From CAVXYG01 sp963766005 (GTDB lineage: Bacteria; Actinomycetota; Actinomycetes; S36-B12; GCA-2699445), in the NCBI GenBank assembly GCA_963766005.1, contig CAVXYG010000006.1:406382-470381 (forward strand): a DNA stretch of 64,000 nt, read 5' to 3'. A program made the translations under genes and the position numbers. Positions 44,281-53,580 of this stretch are shown in pieces. Under the pieces are notes generated by a model. The model had not been told where the DNA came from. It saw only the letters and a list, made by a program, of their open reading frames with translations, and did no database searches. Numbering within the stretch: position 1 is the first letter of the stretch; each line of letters begins with the position of its first letter.

Positions 44281-44320
44281 CGAGGAGGGCCCCCGCCCGC
44301 ACGAGGGTGGGGGCCCTCCT
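44281..44320 (+). terminator. glnA terminator
   Basis: A 17-base-pair stem (44281-44297 with 44304-44320, one G-T wobble) closes a 6-base loop GCACGA. It is the strongest hairpin found in the window, with no long T-run, about 80 bases after the glnA stop. Confidence 0.85.
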
Positions 44321-44462
44321 CCATGCGCTGGCGCACCACCTGGCCATCCCCGTGGCGCGGGGGCCGGGGCCGACCGATCACCGTTGGCGAGGACCTGAGC
44401 AGGCCCGACCTCCCGGCCCTCCTGCCCGGAATGGCTGGGACGGTGCCGGTGTTGCCACCGGA

Positions 44463-44765
44463 GTGGACATCACCGTGACAACTGACTTGCGCGACGGCAC
44501 CTCCCAGGCCACGGTAGGCGGCCGGCACGCCGGGCGGCTCGGGATGCGCATCGCCGATGTCGACGGGGCGCCGGTCTGGACTCTCTACACCACCGTGGTG
44601 AACCCGGAGTTCGAAGGCCATGGCGTCGGCAGCGCCCTGGTGCGCGACGTCATCGAACGGGCCGATGCCGCCGGCGCCATCGTGCACCCGACGTGCTGGT
44701 TCGTCGCCGGCTGGCTGGACCGGCACCCCGAGTACGGCCATCTCGTGCCCGACGATCTGCGCTGA
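44463..44765 (+). CDS. GNAT-type acetyltransferase (COG2388/YjdJ-like)
   Basis: About 100 residues of the short GNAT-like family. TLYTTVVNPEFEGHGVGSALVRDVIERADAAGAIVHPTCWFVAGWLDRHPEY contains the acetyl-CoA-binding motif EGHGVGSAL and the family's C-terminal 'P-x-C-x-FV-x-x-(W/Y)-x-x-x-HPEY' block. Substrate unknown. The start is uncertain: GTG 44463 or GTG 44475, neither with a well-placed ribosome-binding site. It lies between the glnA terminator and the convergent glnE. Confidence 0.82.
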   Translation: MDITVTTDLRDGTSQATVGGRHAGRLGMRIADVDGAPVWTLYTTVVNPEFEGHGVGSALVRDVIERADAAGAIVHPTCWFVAGWLDRHPEYGHLVPDDLR

Positions 44766-44843
44766 ACGCCCGGGGTCCGGCCTCTGCTCGACCCGTCGTC
44801 CGCTAGCGAAGCGGCGGCCGCCCGGCCGGTGGTGCGTACCGGC

Positions 44844-47822
44844 TCAGACCGTCGCTCCGAAGAAGATCCGTTCGACGATGCCTCGAGCCCGCCGGGTCAC
44901 GCGCCGGTACTCCTCCACCAAGTAGGACGGCGGCTCGTCGTCAGGTCTGTTGACCACGTGCGCGACCGCCTTGAGCTCCTGCAGGTCGGTGGGCAGCGTG
45001 TCGGACTGTCGACCGGACACCAGCATCGTGGCGTTGCGGACCTCGGTGGCCAAGGTCCAGGCCCGGGCCAGCTGATCGGCATCCTGCTCCGCGACCAGCC
45101 CGGCTTGGCGGGCGGCAGCCAGGGCTGGCAACGTGCTCGTCGTGCGCAGCTGCGGCACCGCCGCCGCGTGCTGGAGCTGCAGCAGCTGCACCGTCCACTC
45201 CACGTCGCTGAGACCCCCGCGCCCGAGTTTGGTGTGCAGGGTCCGGTCGGCACCCTTGGGCAGCCGCTCGGCCTCCATGCGCGCCTTGAGCCGCCGCATC
45301 TCCCGCAGCGCATCTGCCGGCAGCCCTGCCTGGGGGTAGCGCAGCGGATCGATGAGGGCCAAGAACTGCTCCCCCAGCTCGGTATCGCCGGCCATCGGGG
45401 CGGCGCGCAGCAGCGCCTGGGACTCCCACGCAGCAGCCCATCGCCGGTAGTACGCGGCATAGCTGGCCAGGGACCGCACCAGCGGCCCCTGCCGGCCTTC
45501 GGGACGCAGATCGGCATCGATCTCCAACGGCGGGTCCGCCGAGGGCAGGGTCAGCAGGCGCCGCAGCTCGTTGGCCACCGCCATGGCGTCGGCGTGCGCA
45601 TCGGCATCGGCGGCGTCCGGCAGCGGGTCGTAGACGAACATCACGTCGGCGTCGCTGCTGTACCCCAGCTCACCGCCGCCGAATCGGCCCATCCCGATGA
45701 CGGCGAAGCGGACCTGCACTTCTCGGCCGGCAACGCGCTGCACTTGGTGCAGCGCCGTTTGCAGCGCCCCGCCGATCACCGCTGAGGCGATGTCGGTCAG
45801 CCCGGCTCCGACCGACTGCACGTCGGTGTGGAGGACGACATCGCCCACTGCCAGCCGGAACAGCTCCCGCCGGCGCAGCGCCCGGACCGCAGCGGCGGCT
45901 GCCTCGGGATCGTCGTGCCTGCCGGCGGCGGCGAGCGCCTCGCTGCGCAGGGCAGCGCGTGGCCGCGGCTGGAGATCCTCGGTGCGAGCCAGCAGCGCCA
46001 CGCTCGCCGGGGCTCGCAGCAGCAGGTCCGAGGCGAGGCGGCTGGTCCCCAGGACCAGGGCCAGTCGCTCCGCTGCAACCGACTCGTCGCGGAGCAGCCG
46101 CAGGTACCAGGGCGTTGCGCCGAGTCGGTCGCTCACCTGCCGGAACCCCAGCAGCCCGGCATCGGGGCTGGGAGCGCTGGCGAACCAGCCGAGCATGACG
46201 GGCAGCAGAGTGCGCTGCACCAACGCCCGACGCGATACCCCGCCGGTCAGCGCCGCCAGGTGCCGCAGCGCCCCCTCGGGATCGCGGAAGCCGAGCGCGA
46301 GCAGCCGGTCCTCGGCCGCGGCCGTCGTCAGCCGGGCCCCCTCGGCATCCAGTTGCGCCACGGCATTGAGCAGCGGCCGGTAGAAGAGCTTCTCGTGCAG
46401 CCGCCGGGCACGTGCGGCGTGCTGGCGCCACCGCTCGGTGAGTTCCGCCTCGGGCTCGGTGGTGAAGCCCATGGCGCGGCCCAGCCGACGCATGCTCGCC
46501 GCGTCGTCTGGCACGACGTGCGTGCGGCGCAGCCGGTACAGCTGCAGGCGGTGCTCCATCTTGCGCAGGAAACGGTAGTCGTTGGACAGCTCCGAGGCGT
46601 CCCGGCGTCCCACGTAGCCCCAGTTGCTCAGTGCCTCCAGCGCCTCCAGCGTGTTCGACTGCCGCACCATCACGTCGCTGCGCCCGTGCACCAGCTGGAG
46701 CAGCTGCACGCTGAACTCGACATCGCGCAGCCCGCCGGCGCCCAGCTTCAGCTGCCGGTTCGCGCCCTTGCCCGATACCTGCCGCTCCACGCGGCGCCGC
46801 ATGGCCTGGACGTCCTCGACGAAGTGGTCCCGGTCGGCGGCGGACCACACGAACGGCTGGACGGAGTTGACGTAGCGCTGCCCTACCTCGCGGTCCCCCG
46901 CTGCGGCGCGCGCCTTGAGCAGCGCCTGGAACTCCCAGGTGCTGGCCCAGCGGCGGTAGTACTCGACGTGGCTGTCGATCGTGCGCACCAGCGCACCGTT
47001 GCGGCCCTCCGGGCGGAGGTTCGGGTCGACCTCCCAGATCGAGCCTTCGGCCGTCGCCGCGTTCGTGGCATGCATCAACCCGGTCGCCAGCCGGGTCCCG
47101 ATCGCCAGCGCCTCGTCCTCCGGCACCCCTTCGGCGGGCTCGGCCGCGAAGATGACATCGACGTCGGAGATGTAGTTCAACTCGTTGCCGCCGGTCTTGC
47201 CCATCGCGATGACGGCCAGCCGGCACCGCTGGGGCTGCGCCTCGGAGGCTCGGGCCACGGCGAGCCCGCCTTCCAGCACGGCGTCGGCCAGTCGCGCGAG
47301 CGCGGCGGACGTCGCCTCATACGTCAACACACCGGTGAGGTCCAGAGCGGCCAGGACCAGCAGCCGCCGGCGGTAGGCCACGCGCAGCGCCTGCAGCCCG
47401 TCGGTGTTCGGCAGCCCGGAGACCGGCGACGCGGCCAACGGATCGGCATCGACGGCCCGCAGGATGTCCTCCGCAGCACCGGCTGCCGGGTCGCTCGGCG
47501 GGGCCTGCAGCAGGCGCCAGTCGCCGGGATGGCGGACGAGGTGCTCCCCGAGCGCCTGCGACATCCCCAGGACCGCGGTCAGTCGGGTGCGCAACTCGGG
47601 GTGGGCCTCCAGCGCGCGCAGCAGCGTGTCGGCTCCGTCGGGGCCGGCTGCATCGCAGATCCGCTCCAGGAGCAGCACCGCGAGGTCGGGATCGGCGGCC
47701 TTCGCCGCCGCTGCGACGATGGGCGAGTCCAGGCTCAGCCCTGCCGTCCGCTCGATACCGGTGGCCGATCGCGCGGCGTCGTGGAATCCGAGCCGGGCCA
47801 GCCGAGCCGCCGCACTGTTCAT
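44844..47822 (-). CDS. glnE: Bifunctional glutamine synthetase adenylyltransferase/deadenylylase
   Basis: GlnE (992 residues) controls GlnA by adding or removing AMP on a tyrosine. Both nucleotidyltransferase domains are intact: N-terminal GKTGGNELNYISDVDVIFAAEP and C-terminal GRFGGGELGYSSDADVMFVYDP, each followed by an RPEGRxGxLVR block. The ATG at 47822 is leaderless (TAGGCT six bases upstream) and has no ribosome-binding site. It lies downstream of glnA2 with a 54-base gap. A very long antisense frame crosses this gene and is not coding. Confidence 0.97.
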   Translation of the reverse strand: MNSAAARLARLGFHDAARSATGIERTAGLSLDSPIVAAAAKAADPDLAVLLLERICDAAGPDGADTLLRALEAHPELRTRLTAVLGMSQALGEHLVRHPGDWRLLQAPPSDPAAGAAEDILRAVDADPLAASPVSGLPNTDGLQALRVAYRRRLLVLAALDLTGVLTYEATSAALARLADAVLEGGLAVARASEAQPQRCRLAVIAMGKTGGNELNYISDVDVIFAAEPAEGVPEDEALAIGTRLATGLMHATNAATAEGSIWEVDPNLRPEGRNGALVRTIDSHVEYYRRWASTWEFQALLKARAAAGDREVGQRYVNSVQPFVWSAADRDHFVEDVQAMRRRVERQVSGKGANRQLKLGAGGLRDVEFSVQLLQLVHGRSDVMVRQSNTLEALEALSNWGYVGRRDASELSNDYRFLRKMEHRLQLYRLRRTHVVPDDAASMRRLGRAMGFTTEPEAELTERWRQHAARARRLHEKLFYRPLLNAVAQLDAEGARLTTAAAEDRLLALGFRDPEGALRHLAALTGGVSRRALVQRTLLPVMLGWFASAPSPDAGLLGFRQVSDRLGATPWYLRLLRDESVAAERLALVLGTSRLASDLLLRAPASVALLARTEDLQPRPRAALRSEALAAAGRHDDPEAAAAAVRALRRRELFRLAVGDVVLHTDVQSVGAGLTDIASAVIGGALQTALHQVQRVAGREVQVRFAVIGMGRFGGGELGYSSDADVMFVYDPLPDAADADAHADAMAVANELRRLLTLPSADPPLEIDADLRPEGRQGPLVRSLASYAAYYRRWAAAWESQALLRAAPMAGDTELGEQFLALIDPLRYPQAGLPADALREMRRLKARMEAERLPKGADRTLHTKLGRGGLSDVEWTVQLLQLQHAAAVPQLRTTSTLPALAAARQAGLVAEQDADQLARAWTLATEVRNATMLVSGRQSDTLPTDLQELKAVAHVVNRPDDEPPSYLVEEYRRVTRRARGIVERIFFGATV

Positions 47823-47828
47823 GCATCA

Positions 47829-47834
47829 AGCCTA
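47829..47834 (-). promoter_or_regulatory. -10 element of glnE (leaderless)
   Basis: On the minus strand TAGGCT is followed by TGATGC and the ATG start codon of glnE. Confidence 0.6.
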
Positions 47835-47876
47835 GGAGCCTCCGGTGAGGGCGAGCGGGGACCCCCATGCGCGCGG

Positions 47877-49214
47877 CTAGAGCAGCGGCAGGTATCGGTC
47901 CAGCTCGAACTGGGTGACCTGGCGCCGGTACTCCTTCCACTCCTCGCGCTTGTTGGCCAGGAAGAACTCGAACAGTTGCTCCCCCAGCGTCTCGGCAACC
48001 AACTCGCTGCGCTGCATCACCTCCACCGCCCGGCCGAGGCTGTCCGGCAGCGGCTCCATCCCCATGGCACGCCGCTCGTTGGCGGTCAGGGCCCACACGT
48101 CGTCCTCCGACCCCGGGGGCAACTCGTAGCCCTCCTCGATGCCCTTCAGCCCCGCGGCCAGCAGCACCGCGAAGGCCAGGTAGGGGTTGGCGGCGGAGTC
48201 CAGCGCCCGGAACTCCACCCGCGTGGAGTTGCCCTTGTGCGGCTTGTACATCGGCACCCGTACCAGGGCGGACCGGTTGCGGTGGCCCCAGCACACCCAC
48301 GCCGGCGCCTCGCCGCCGCCGGAGAGCCGCTTGTAGGAGTTCACCCATTGGTTCGTGATCGCCGTGATCTCCGGTGCGTGGCGCAACAGGCCGGCGATGA
48401 AGGAGCGCGCCACCTTCGACAACTGGTAGTCCGCGCCGGCCTCGTAGAAGGCGTTGCGGTCGCCCTCGAACAGCGACAGGTGGGTGTGCATCCCGGATCC
48501 GGCGTAGTCGCGGAACGGCTTGGGCATGAACGAGGCGAAGACGCCGTGATGGACGGCGGTCTCGGCGATGACCACCCGAAAGGTCATGATGTTGTCGGCC
48601 GTGGTGAGGGCGTCGGCGTAGCGCAGATCGATCTCCTGCTGGCCGGGCGCGCCCTCGTGGTGGCTGAACTCCACCGAGATGCCCATCGCCTCCAGCGTGC
48701 TGATGGCGTTGCGGCGGAAGTCGTGACCGATGCCGTGCGGGGCGTGGTCGAAGTAGCCGTACTGGTCGATGGGGACCGGCTGCGTGCCCTCCTGGTGCGG
48801 CTGCTCGAAGAGGAAGAACTCCACCTCGGGATGGGTGTAGAAGGTGAACCCGAGGTCCGAAGCTCGCTGCAGGGTGCGCTTCAGGACGAACCGCGGATCG
48901 GCATAGGACGGAGTGCCGTCGGGCATGAGGATGTCGGAGAACATCCGTCCGGTGCCCTGCGCGTCGCCGCGCCACGGCAGCACCTGGAACGTCGAGGGGT
49001 CGGGCCGCACGATCATGTCGGATTCCGACACCCGCGCGAGGCCCTCGATCGCGGATCCGTCGAAGCCGATGCCCTCCGCGAAGGCGCCCTCCAACTCGGC
49101 CGGGGCCACAGCCACCGACTTCAGCCGACCGAGGACGTCGGTGAACCACAGCCGGACGAACCGGATGTCGCGCTCCTCGATCGTGCGCAGCACGTACTCG
49201 GTCTGCTTGTCCAT
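47877..49214 (-). CDS. glnA2: Glutamine synthetase type I-alpha (GlnA2-like)
   Basis: A second, shorter glutamine synthetase of 445 residues, syntenic with M. tuberculosis glnA2 (Rv2222c). Landmarks: FDGSAIEGLARVSESDM, HPEVEFFLFEQ, SFMPKPFRDYAGSGMHTHLSLFEGD and RNRSALVRVPMY. It lacks the extra segment of GlnA in the middle. The region aligned to the adenylylation site reads EEGYELPPGSEDDVW, so a tyrosine remains but in a different context. The ATG has no ribosome-binding site; CAGTAT six bases upstream may be a -10. Confidence 0.95.
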   Translation of the reverse strand: MDKQTEYVLRTIEERDIRFVRLWFTDVLGRLKSVAVAPAELEGAFAEGIGFDGSAIEGLARVSESDMIVRPDPSTFQVLPWRGDAQGTGRMFSDILMPDGTPSYADPRFVLKRTLQRASDLGFTFYTHPEVEFFLFEQPHQEGTQPVPIDQYGYFDHAPHGIGHDFRRNAISTLEAMGISVEFSHHEGAPGQQEIDLRYADALTTADNIMTFRVVIAETAVHHGVFASFMPKPFRDYAGSGMHTHLSLFEGDRNAFYEAGADYQLSKVARSFIAGLLRHAPEITAITNQWVNSYKRLSGGGEAPAWVCWGHRNRSALVRVPMYKPHKGNSTRVEFRALDSAANPYLAFAVLLAAGLKGIEEGYELPPGSEDDVWALTANERRAMGMEPLPDSLGRAVEVMQRSELVAETLGEQLFEFFLANKREEWKEYRRQVTQFELDRYLPLL

Positions 49215-49283
49215 GGGTCAATACTGCCTCTCCGCCGTCTCGGCGTCCGCCCCGGTACCCAACTCGCACCGGCGCGCCGCAAC

Positions 49284-49320
49284 GACGGCCGGACCCTGCC
49301 GCCGGCCACCGCCGGCCGTC
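49284..49320. repeat. Inverted repeat in the glnA2-nadE divergent promoter region
   Basis: GACGGCCGG (49284-49292) and CCGGCCGTC (49312-49320) are perfect 9-base arms with a G+C-rich loop that contains a further CCGGCC. It lies between two divergent start codons, so it could be an operator or merely G+C-rich chance. Confidence 0.35.
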
Positions 49321-49387
49321 ATCCTCGCCCCGCCCCGGACCGGTCGCCGGGCCGCGCTCCCGCCACGCGGCCGGCCCGGCCAGGTCC

Positions 49388-49393
49388 TAGCCT
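49388..49393 (+). promoter_or_regulatory. -10 element of nadE (leaderless)
   Basis: TAGCCT ends 7 bases before the GTG at 49401, without any ribosome-binding site. Confidence 0.6.
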
Positions 49394-49400
49394 GGGTGCC

Positions 49401-51143
49401 GTGCCCACACTTCGCATCGCCCTGGCCCAGATCAACGCGGTAGTCGGCGACCTGAGCGGCAACGCCGGCCTGGTCCTGGATGCCGCCAGACGTGCGGCCC
49501 TGGTCGGAGCGGATCTCGTGGCGCTGCCGGAGATGGCGCTGGTCGGCTACCCCGTGGAGGATCTCGCGCTGCGGCCCTCGTTCCAGCAGGCCTCGCGGGC
49601 AGCGACCGAAGCACTGGCAGCGGACCTCGCCGGAGCAGGGCTCGGCGACCTTCCCGTCGTCGTCGGGCGGCTCAACGTCCGCGACAGCCCCAGGCGCGGC
49701 TTGGGCATCCCCCGCAACGAGCCGCTGAACGCCGCTGCGGTGCTGCACGCCGGCCGGGTCGTGGCCACGTACGCCAAGCACCACCTGCCGAACTACGGCG
49801 TGTTCGACGAGAACCGCTACTTCGTCCCCGGCCGGGACTCCTGCGTCATTCGCGTCGCGGGGGTGGACGTCGCCCTGGCGATCTGCGAGGACCTGTGGCA
49901 GGACGGCGGACCGGTGGCACGGGTGAGGGACAACGGCGCCGGGCTGCTGCTGGTCATCAACGGCTCCCCCTTCGAGCTGGCCAAGGAGGACGCCCGGCTG
50001 CGGCTCTGCCAGCGCCGTGCAGCCGAGGCCGGCTGCGCACTGGCCTACGTCAACCTGGTCGGAGGGCAGGACGAACTGGTCTTCGACGGCGACTCCCTCG
50101 CGGTGACCGCCCAGGGCGACCTGGTGGCGCGCGCACCGCGCTTCGACCCGCACCTGCTCGTGGCCGACCTGGACCTGCCTGCCGCGCCGGAGCGGACCCG
50201 GTTGCCGGACGGCGCGCCCATCGTCGACCTGGGCAGCCGCGCGGGCGTGGCCCGGCCGGTGCTGACGGGGCCTGCGATCGCGGCGACCGAGCCGCCGGAA
50301 TCCGCCGTGTACCGGGCCCTGGTCACCGGGCTGCGCGACTACGTCGTCAAGAACGGCTTCGCCTCGGTGGCGTTGGGCCTGTCGGGCGGGATCGATTCCG
50401 CACTCGTAGCCGTCTTGGCAGTCGACGCGCTGGGGCCGGATCGAGTGCATGCGGTCTCGATGCCGAGCAGGTACTCCTCCGAGCACTCCCGCGATGACGC
50501 CCGCGACCTCGCCGAGCGGACCGGACTGCACTATCGCACGGTGCCGATCGCCCCGATGTTCGATGCCTTCCAGGGCAGCTTGGAGTTGTCCGGGCTGGCG
50601 GAGGAGAACCTGCAGGCGCGCATCCGGGGCGTCATCCTCATGGGTATCTCCAACCAGGAGGGCCCGCTGGTGCTGGCGACCGGGAACAAGACCGAGATCT
50701 CTGTGGGCTACTCCACCATCTACGGCGACGCGGTGGGCGGGTTCGCCCCGATCAAGGACATCCCCAAGACACTGGTCTGGCAGCTGTGCCGGTGGCGCAA
50801 CGATCAGGCGCAGGCTCGCGGCGAGGTACCGCCGATCCCGGAGCGCTCCATCACCAAGCCCCCCAGCGCCGAGCTGCGGCCCGGCCAGCAGGACAGCGAC
50901 TCGCTGCCCGACTACGCGCTGCTCGACGACATCCTCGACGACTACGTCGAGCAGGACCGATCCGCGCAAGAACTCATCGCGGACGGCTTCGACCCGGCCA
51001 CCGTCCAGCAGGTGCTGCGGCTGACCGATCTGGCCGAGTACAAGCGCCGGCAGTACCCGCCGGGCACCAAGGTCTCGCCGCGGGCATTCGGCCGGGATCG
51101 CCGCCAACCGATCACCAACCGATGGCGCGAGCAGTTGGCCTAG
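49401..51143 (+). CDS. nadE: Glutamine-dependent NAD+ synthetase
   Basis: Two-domain enzyme of 580 residues. The N-terminal nitrilase-type glutaminase has the catalytic Glu44 in LPEMALVGYP, Lys in YAKHHLPNYG and Cys in AICEDLWQDGG; the C-terminal synthetase has the ATP-pyrophosphatase P-loop LGLSGGIDSALVA and LATGNKTEISVGYST. It amidates deamido-NAD with ammonia channelled from glutamine, fitting the glutamine gene neighbourhood. The GTG at 49401 is the natural start; the frame is open thousands of bases upstream, antisense to glnE and glnA2, which is meaningless. Confidence 0.97.
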   Translation: MPTLRIALAQINAVVGDLSGNAGLVLDAARRAALVGADLVALPEMALVGYPVEDLALRPSFQQASRAATEALAADLAGAGLGDLPVVVGRLNVRDSPRRGLGIPRNEPLNAAAVLHAGRVVATYAKHHLPNYGVFDENRYFVPGRDSCVIRVAGVDVALAICEDLWQDGGPVARVRDNGAGLLLVINGSPFELAKEDARLRLCQRRAAEAGCALAYVNLVGGQDELVFDGDSLAVTAQGDLVARAPRFDPHLLVADLDLPAAPERTRLPDGAPIVDLGSRAGVARPVLTGPAIAATEPPESAVYRALVTGLRDYVVKNGFASVALGLSGGIDSALVAVLAVDALGPDRVHAVSMPSRYSSEHSRDDARDLAERTGLHYRTVPIAPMFDAFQGSLELSGLAEENLQARIRGVILMGISNQEGPLVLATGNKTEISVGYSTIYGDAVGGFAPIKDIPKTLVWQLCRWRNDQAQARGEVPPIPERSITKPPSAELRPGQQDSDSLPDYALLDDILDDYVEQDRSAQELIADGFDPATVQQVLRLTDLAEYKRRQYPPGTKVSPRAFGRDRRQPITNRWREQLA

Positions 51144-51156
51144 CCGCACATGCCGA

Positions 51157-51183
51157 GGCCCCGCCGGATCGACCGACGGGGCC
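51157..51183. terminator. Bidirectional hairpin between nadE and the SRPBCC gene
   Basis: GGCCCCG (51157-51163) pairs with CGGGGCC (51177-51183) between two convergent stop codons. Confidence 0.6.
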
Positions 51184-51200
51184 CGTGGGGATGGGAATGA

Positions 51201-51626
51201 TCAGAACTGCTTGGCGAGCGCCGACGTGGTGTTGCTCAGCGTGTCCTTCAGGGTCTTCTTCTGCACGAAGCCCGGCAGGGGCAGTGTGGTGTCGATCGTC
51301 AGCGACATCGTCGCTTCCGTCTTGCCGCCCTTGTCGACCAGCGCCCAGGAGCCCGAGTTGTCCTTCTGGATCTTCGTGGGCTCACCCAAGGTCCAGGAGA
51401 ACCCGGAGTCGTTGTGGGTGTAGTTCACCACGAAGGTGTCCTTGGCGACCTTGACGTCGTTGGTCAGGCGGGCCTTGGCTGCGGTGCCGTCGGGGTTGGT
51501 CTCCAGAACTTCGGATTCCAAGTTGCCCGGGAACCAGTTCTTCTGGTTCCCGATGTCCCGCAGGAACGCGAGGACATCGGCAACCGGTGCGTTGACAGTG
51601 ACAGATTTCGATCCAGATACGGCCAT
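51201..51626 (-). CDS. SRPBCC (START-like/polyketide cyclase) family protein
   Basis: A 141-residue protein with the SRPBCC helix-grip pattern: SKSVTVNAPVADVLAFLRDIGNQKNWFPGNLESEVLE at the start, alternating beta strands, and a long C-terminal helix (KKTLKDTLSNTTSALAKQF). Such proteins bind a hydrophobic ligand in a cavity; the ligand is unknown. TACTGT six bases before the ATG at 51626 indicates a leaderless start. Confidence 0.85.
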   Translation of the reverse strand: MAVSGSKSVTVNAPVADVLAFLRDIGNQKNWFPGNLESEVLETNPDGTAAKARLTNDVKVAKDTFVVNYTHNDSGFSWTLGEPTKIQKDNSGSWALVDKGGKTEATMSLTIDTTLPLPGFVQKKTLKDTLSNTTSALAKQF

Positions 51627-51632
51627 GGCTGC

Positions 51633-51638
51633 ACAGTA
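51633..51638 (-). promoter_or_regulatory. -10 element of the SRPBCC gene (leaderless)
   Basis: On the minus strand TACTGT is followed by GCAGCC and the ATG start codon. Confidence 0.65.
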
Positions 51639-51792
51639 GACACCCCGCCAGGCCGACGCAGCCCAAACGGGGAAATCTTGGCGCGGATTCTCGCCGCGCA
51701 CAGCGCTGCCCGCGCGCGCTTGGACACGGGCCCCGTGACGCCGGCGTCGATCCCGTGCCGGGCACGTGCTGCAGCGTGCGCGACCCGGTCCC

Positions 51793-53298
51793 TCACCGGT
51801 CGGGCGGTACCGGGTCGGGAGGGTCGTGACGCTCCCGCGGCGTCCCCCACACATCGGGTTCCACGTGGCCCTCCAAATCGGGGAACTGGTGCATGGAGAA
51901 CACCGGTGCTGCGCCCATGCCGGCCTGCCGCTCGTAGTCCTTGATCACGGGAATGGCGAACCTCGCCAGCAGGATCAACGCGACCAGGTTCACCAACGCC
52001 ATGAGTCCCAGCGCCGCATCGGCGAGGCTCCACACCGTGGGCACCGCGGCTATCGACCCGAACACCACCATGCCGACCACGAGGATCCGCAGGGGGATGA
52101 GGACGCGGTGGTCGCCCTTGAGGAACAGCACCGTCGTTTCCCCGTAGTAGTAGTTGGCGATGATGGAGCTGAACGTGAAGAACACCAGCGCGATGGCGAC
52201 GAACTGCGAGCCCCACTGCCCCACGATGGCTGCCAGGGAGTCCTGGGTGAGTGTGGCCCCGCCGATTTCCTGGTAGTCCTGACCGGGCACCCAGACGTCG
52301 CCCAGCAGGATGATGAACGCCGTCACCGAGCACACGACGATCGTGTCCACGAAGACGCCGAGGGCCTGGATGAACCCCTGGCTCGCGGGGTGGCGGGTAT
52401 CCGCGGCGGCCGCGGCGTTCGGCGCCGAACCCAGGCCAGCCTCGTTGGAGAACAGTCCGCGCTTGATGCCCTGCACGAGGGCCTGGGCCACCGTGTATCC
52501 GGCGAAGCCGCCCGCAACCTCCTGCAGGCCGAACGCGCTGCGGACGATGTCGGACAGCACGCCGGGGACTTCTCCGAGATTCATCACGACAACGGCCAGG
52601 CCGATCGCCAGATAGCTCACGGCCATCAACGGCACGACCAGTTCGGCGAAACGGGTGATCCGCTTCACCCCGCCGAAGATGATGATGGCGGTCAGCCCTG
52701 CGATGAGGAACCCTGCCAGGCCGGGTCGGACACCGAAGGCGTTGTCGAGCGCAGAGGTGGCCGTGTTCGCCTGCAGCGCGTTGAAGACGAACGGAAACGC
52801 GATGATGAGGAAGACCGAGAACACGACGCCCAGCCATTTCGCGTTCAGGCCACGCTCCATGTAGTACGCGGGTCCGCCACGGAAGACGTGGGCGGACTCC
52901 TCCGGATCGTGCCGCTTGTAGATCTGGGCCAGGGTCGCCTCCACCATGGCGGTGGCCATGCCCAGCAGTGCGATGATCCACATCCAGAAGATCGCGCCCG
53001 GCCCGCCGAGGGTCACCGCGATCGCGACGCCGGCGATGTTGCCCGCCCCCACGCGGGCGGCCAGTGAGGTGGCGAAGGCCGCGAACGGCGAGATGCCGTC
53101 GTCGTGCTCGGCCTTGAACCCCGAACCGAACGCCCTGACGAACTGCGGGAAGCGGCGGAACTGGATCGCCCCGAGCCGGACCGTGAAGTAGGCCCCGACC
53201 ACGATCAGCAGAACCCCGAGGATGCCGGCCTGGAAGATGACCGGGTAGTCGTCGCTGCCCCAGAGGACGTTGTTCAACGCGTCGATGATCGGCGCCAT
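51793..53298 (-). CDS. Alanine/glycine:cation symporter (AGCS family)
   Basis: A 501-residue sodium/alanine symporter with about ten or eleven transmembrane helices. Family motifs: GISPFAAFATSLAARVGAGNIAGVAIAVTLGGPGAIFWMW (the AGCS signature near residues 65-105), GPAYYMERGL, and RGLFSNEAGLGSAPNAAAAA in the central part. A short hydrophilic C-terminus (VFSMHQFPDLEG...) follows. The ATG at 53298 has GGAG/GGAAG upstream. It diverges from panB over 282 bases in which I saw no riboswitch. Confidence 0.93.
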   Translation of the reverse strand: MAPIIDALNNVLWGSDDYPVIFQAGILGVLLIVVGAYFTVRLGAIQFRRFPQFVRAFGSGFKAEHDDGISPFAAFATSLAARVGAGNIAGVAIAVTLGGPGAIFWMWIIALLGMATAMVEATLAQIYKRHDPEESAHVFRGGPAYYMERGLNAKWLGVVFSVFLIIAFPFVFNALQANTATSALDNAFGVRPGLAGFLIAGLTAIIIFGGVKRITRFAELVVPLMAVSYLAIGLAVVVMNLGEVPGVLSDIVRSAFGLQEVAGGFAGYTVAQALVQGIKRGLFSNEAGLGSAPNAAAAADTRHPASQGFIQALGVFVDTIVVCSVTAFIILLGDVWVPGQDYQEIGGATLTQDSLAAIVGQWGSQFVAIALVFFTFSSIIANYYYGETTVLFLKGDHRVLIPLRILVVGMVVFGSIAAVPTVWSLADAALGLMALVNLVALILLARFAIPVIKDYERQAGMGAAPVFSMHQFPDLEGHVEPDVWGTPRERHDPPDPVPPDR

Positions 53299-53580
53299 GC
53301 GCTTCCGCCTCTCCTGGCTCGCGGCGGGTGGCCCACCGCATCGGAATGCTGGCCGCCAGTGCCGATGCCCGGGCAGGCCCGCCGGCCCCCAACCTAGCGA
53401 TCTTGACCGCGCCGTGGCGCGACGCGCGCAGACCCTGGCGAACGCCGCGCCCGGTGCCCGGCCCGCCTCGCGCAAGAGCAGGCACCGCTGCACCGCGAAG
53501 GTGCCCTCGAGTCGTCCGCGATGGCACCATGGAGCCACGCACCGGTACTACGCACGTGGACCGGAGGTGGAGGAGGAATC

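Noticed and set aside
45828..49400. Open frame of more than a thousand codons upstream of nadE on the plus strand
   Set aside because: It runs antisense to glnE and glnA2, whose motifs are intact. Long antisense frames are expected where G/C-rich third positions remove stop codons. Only the part from GTG 49401 (nadE) is coding.
53299..53580. Possible glycine/alanine-sensing riboswitch before the AGCS symporter
   Set aside because: No conserved riboswitch core could be read on the minus strand; only a possible TAGGTT -10 hexamer near 53391-53396 was seen.
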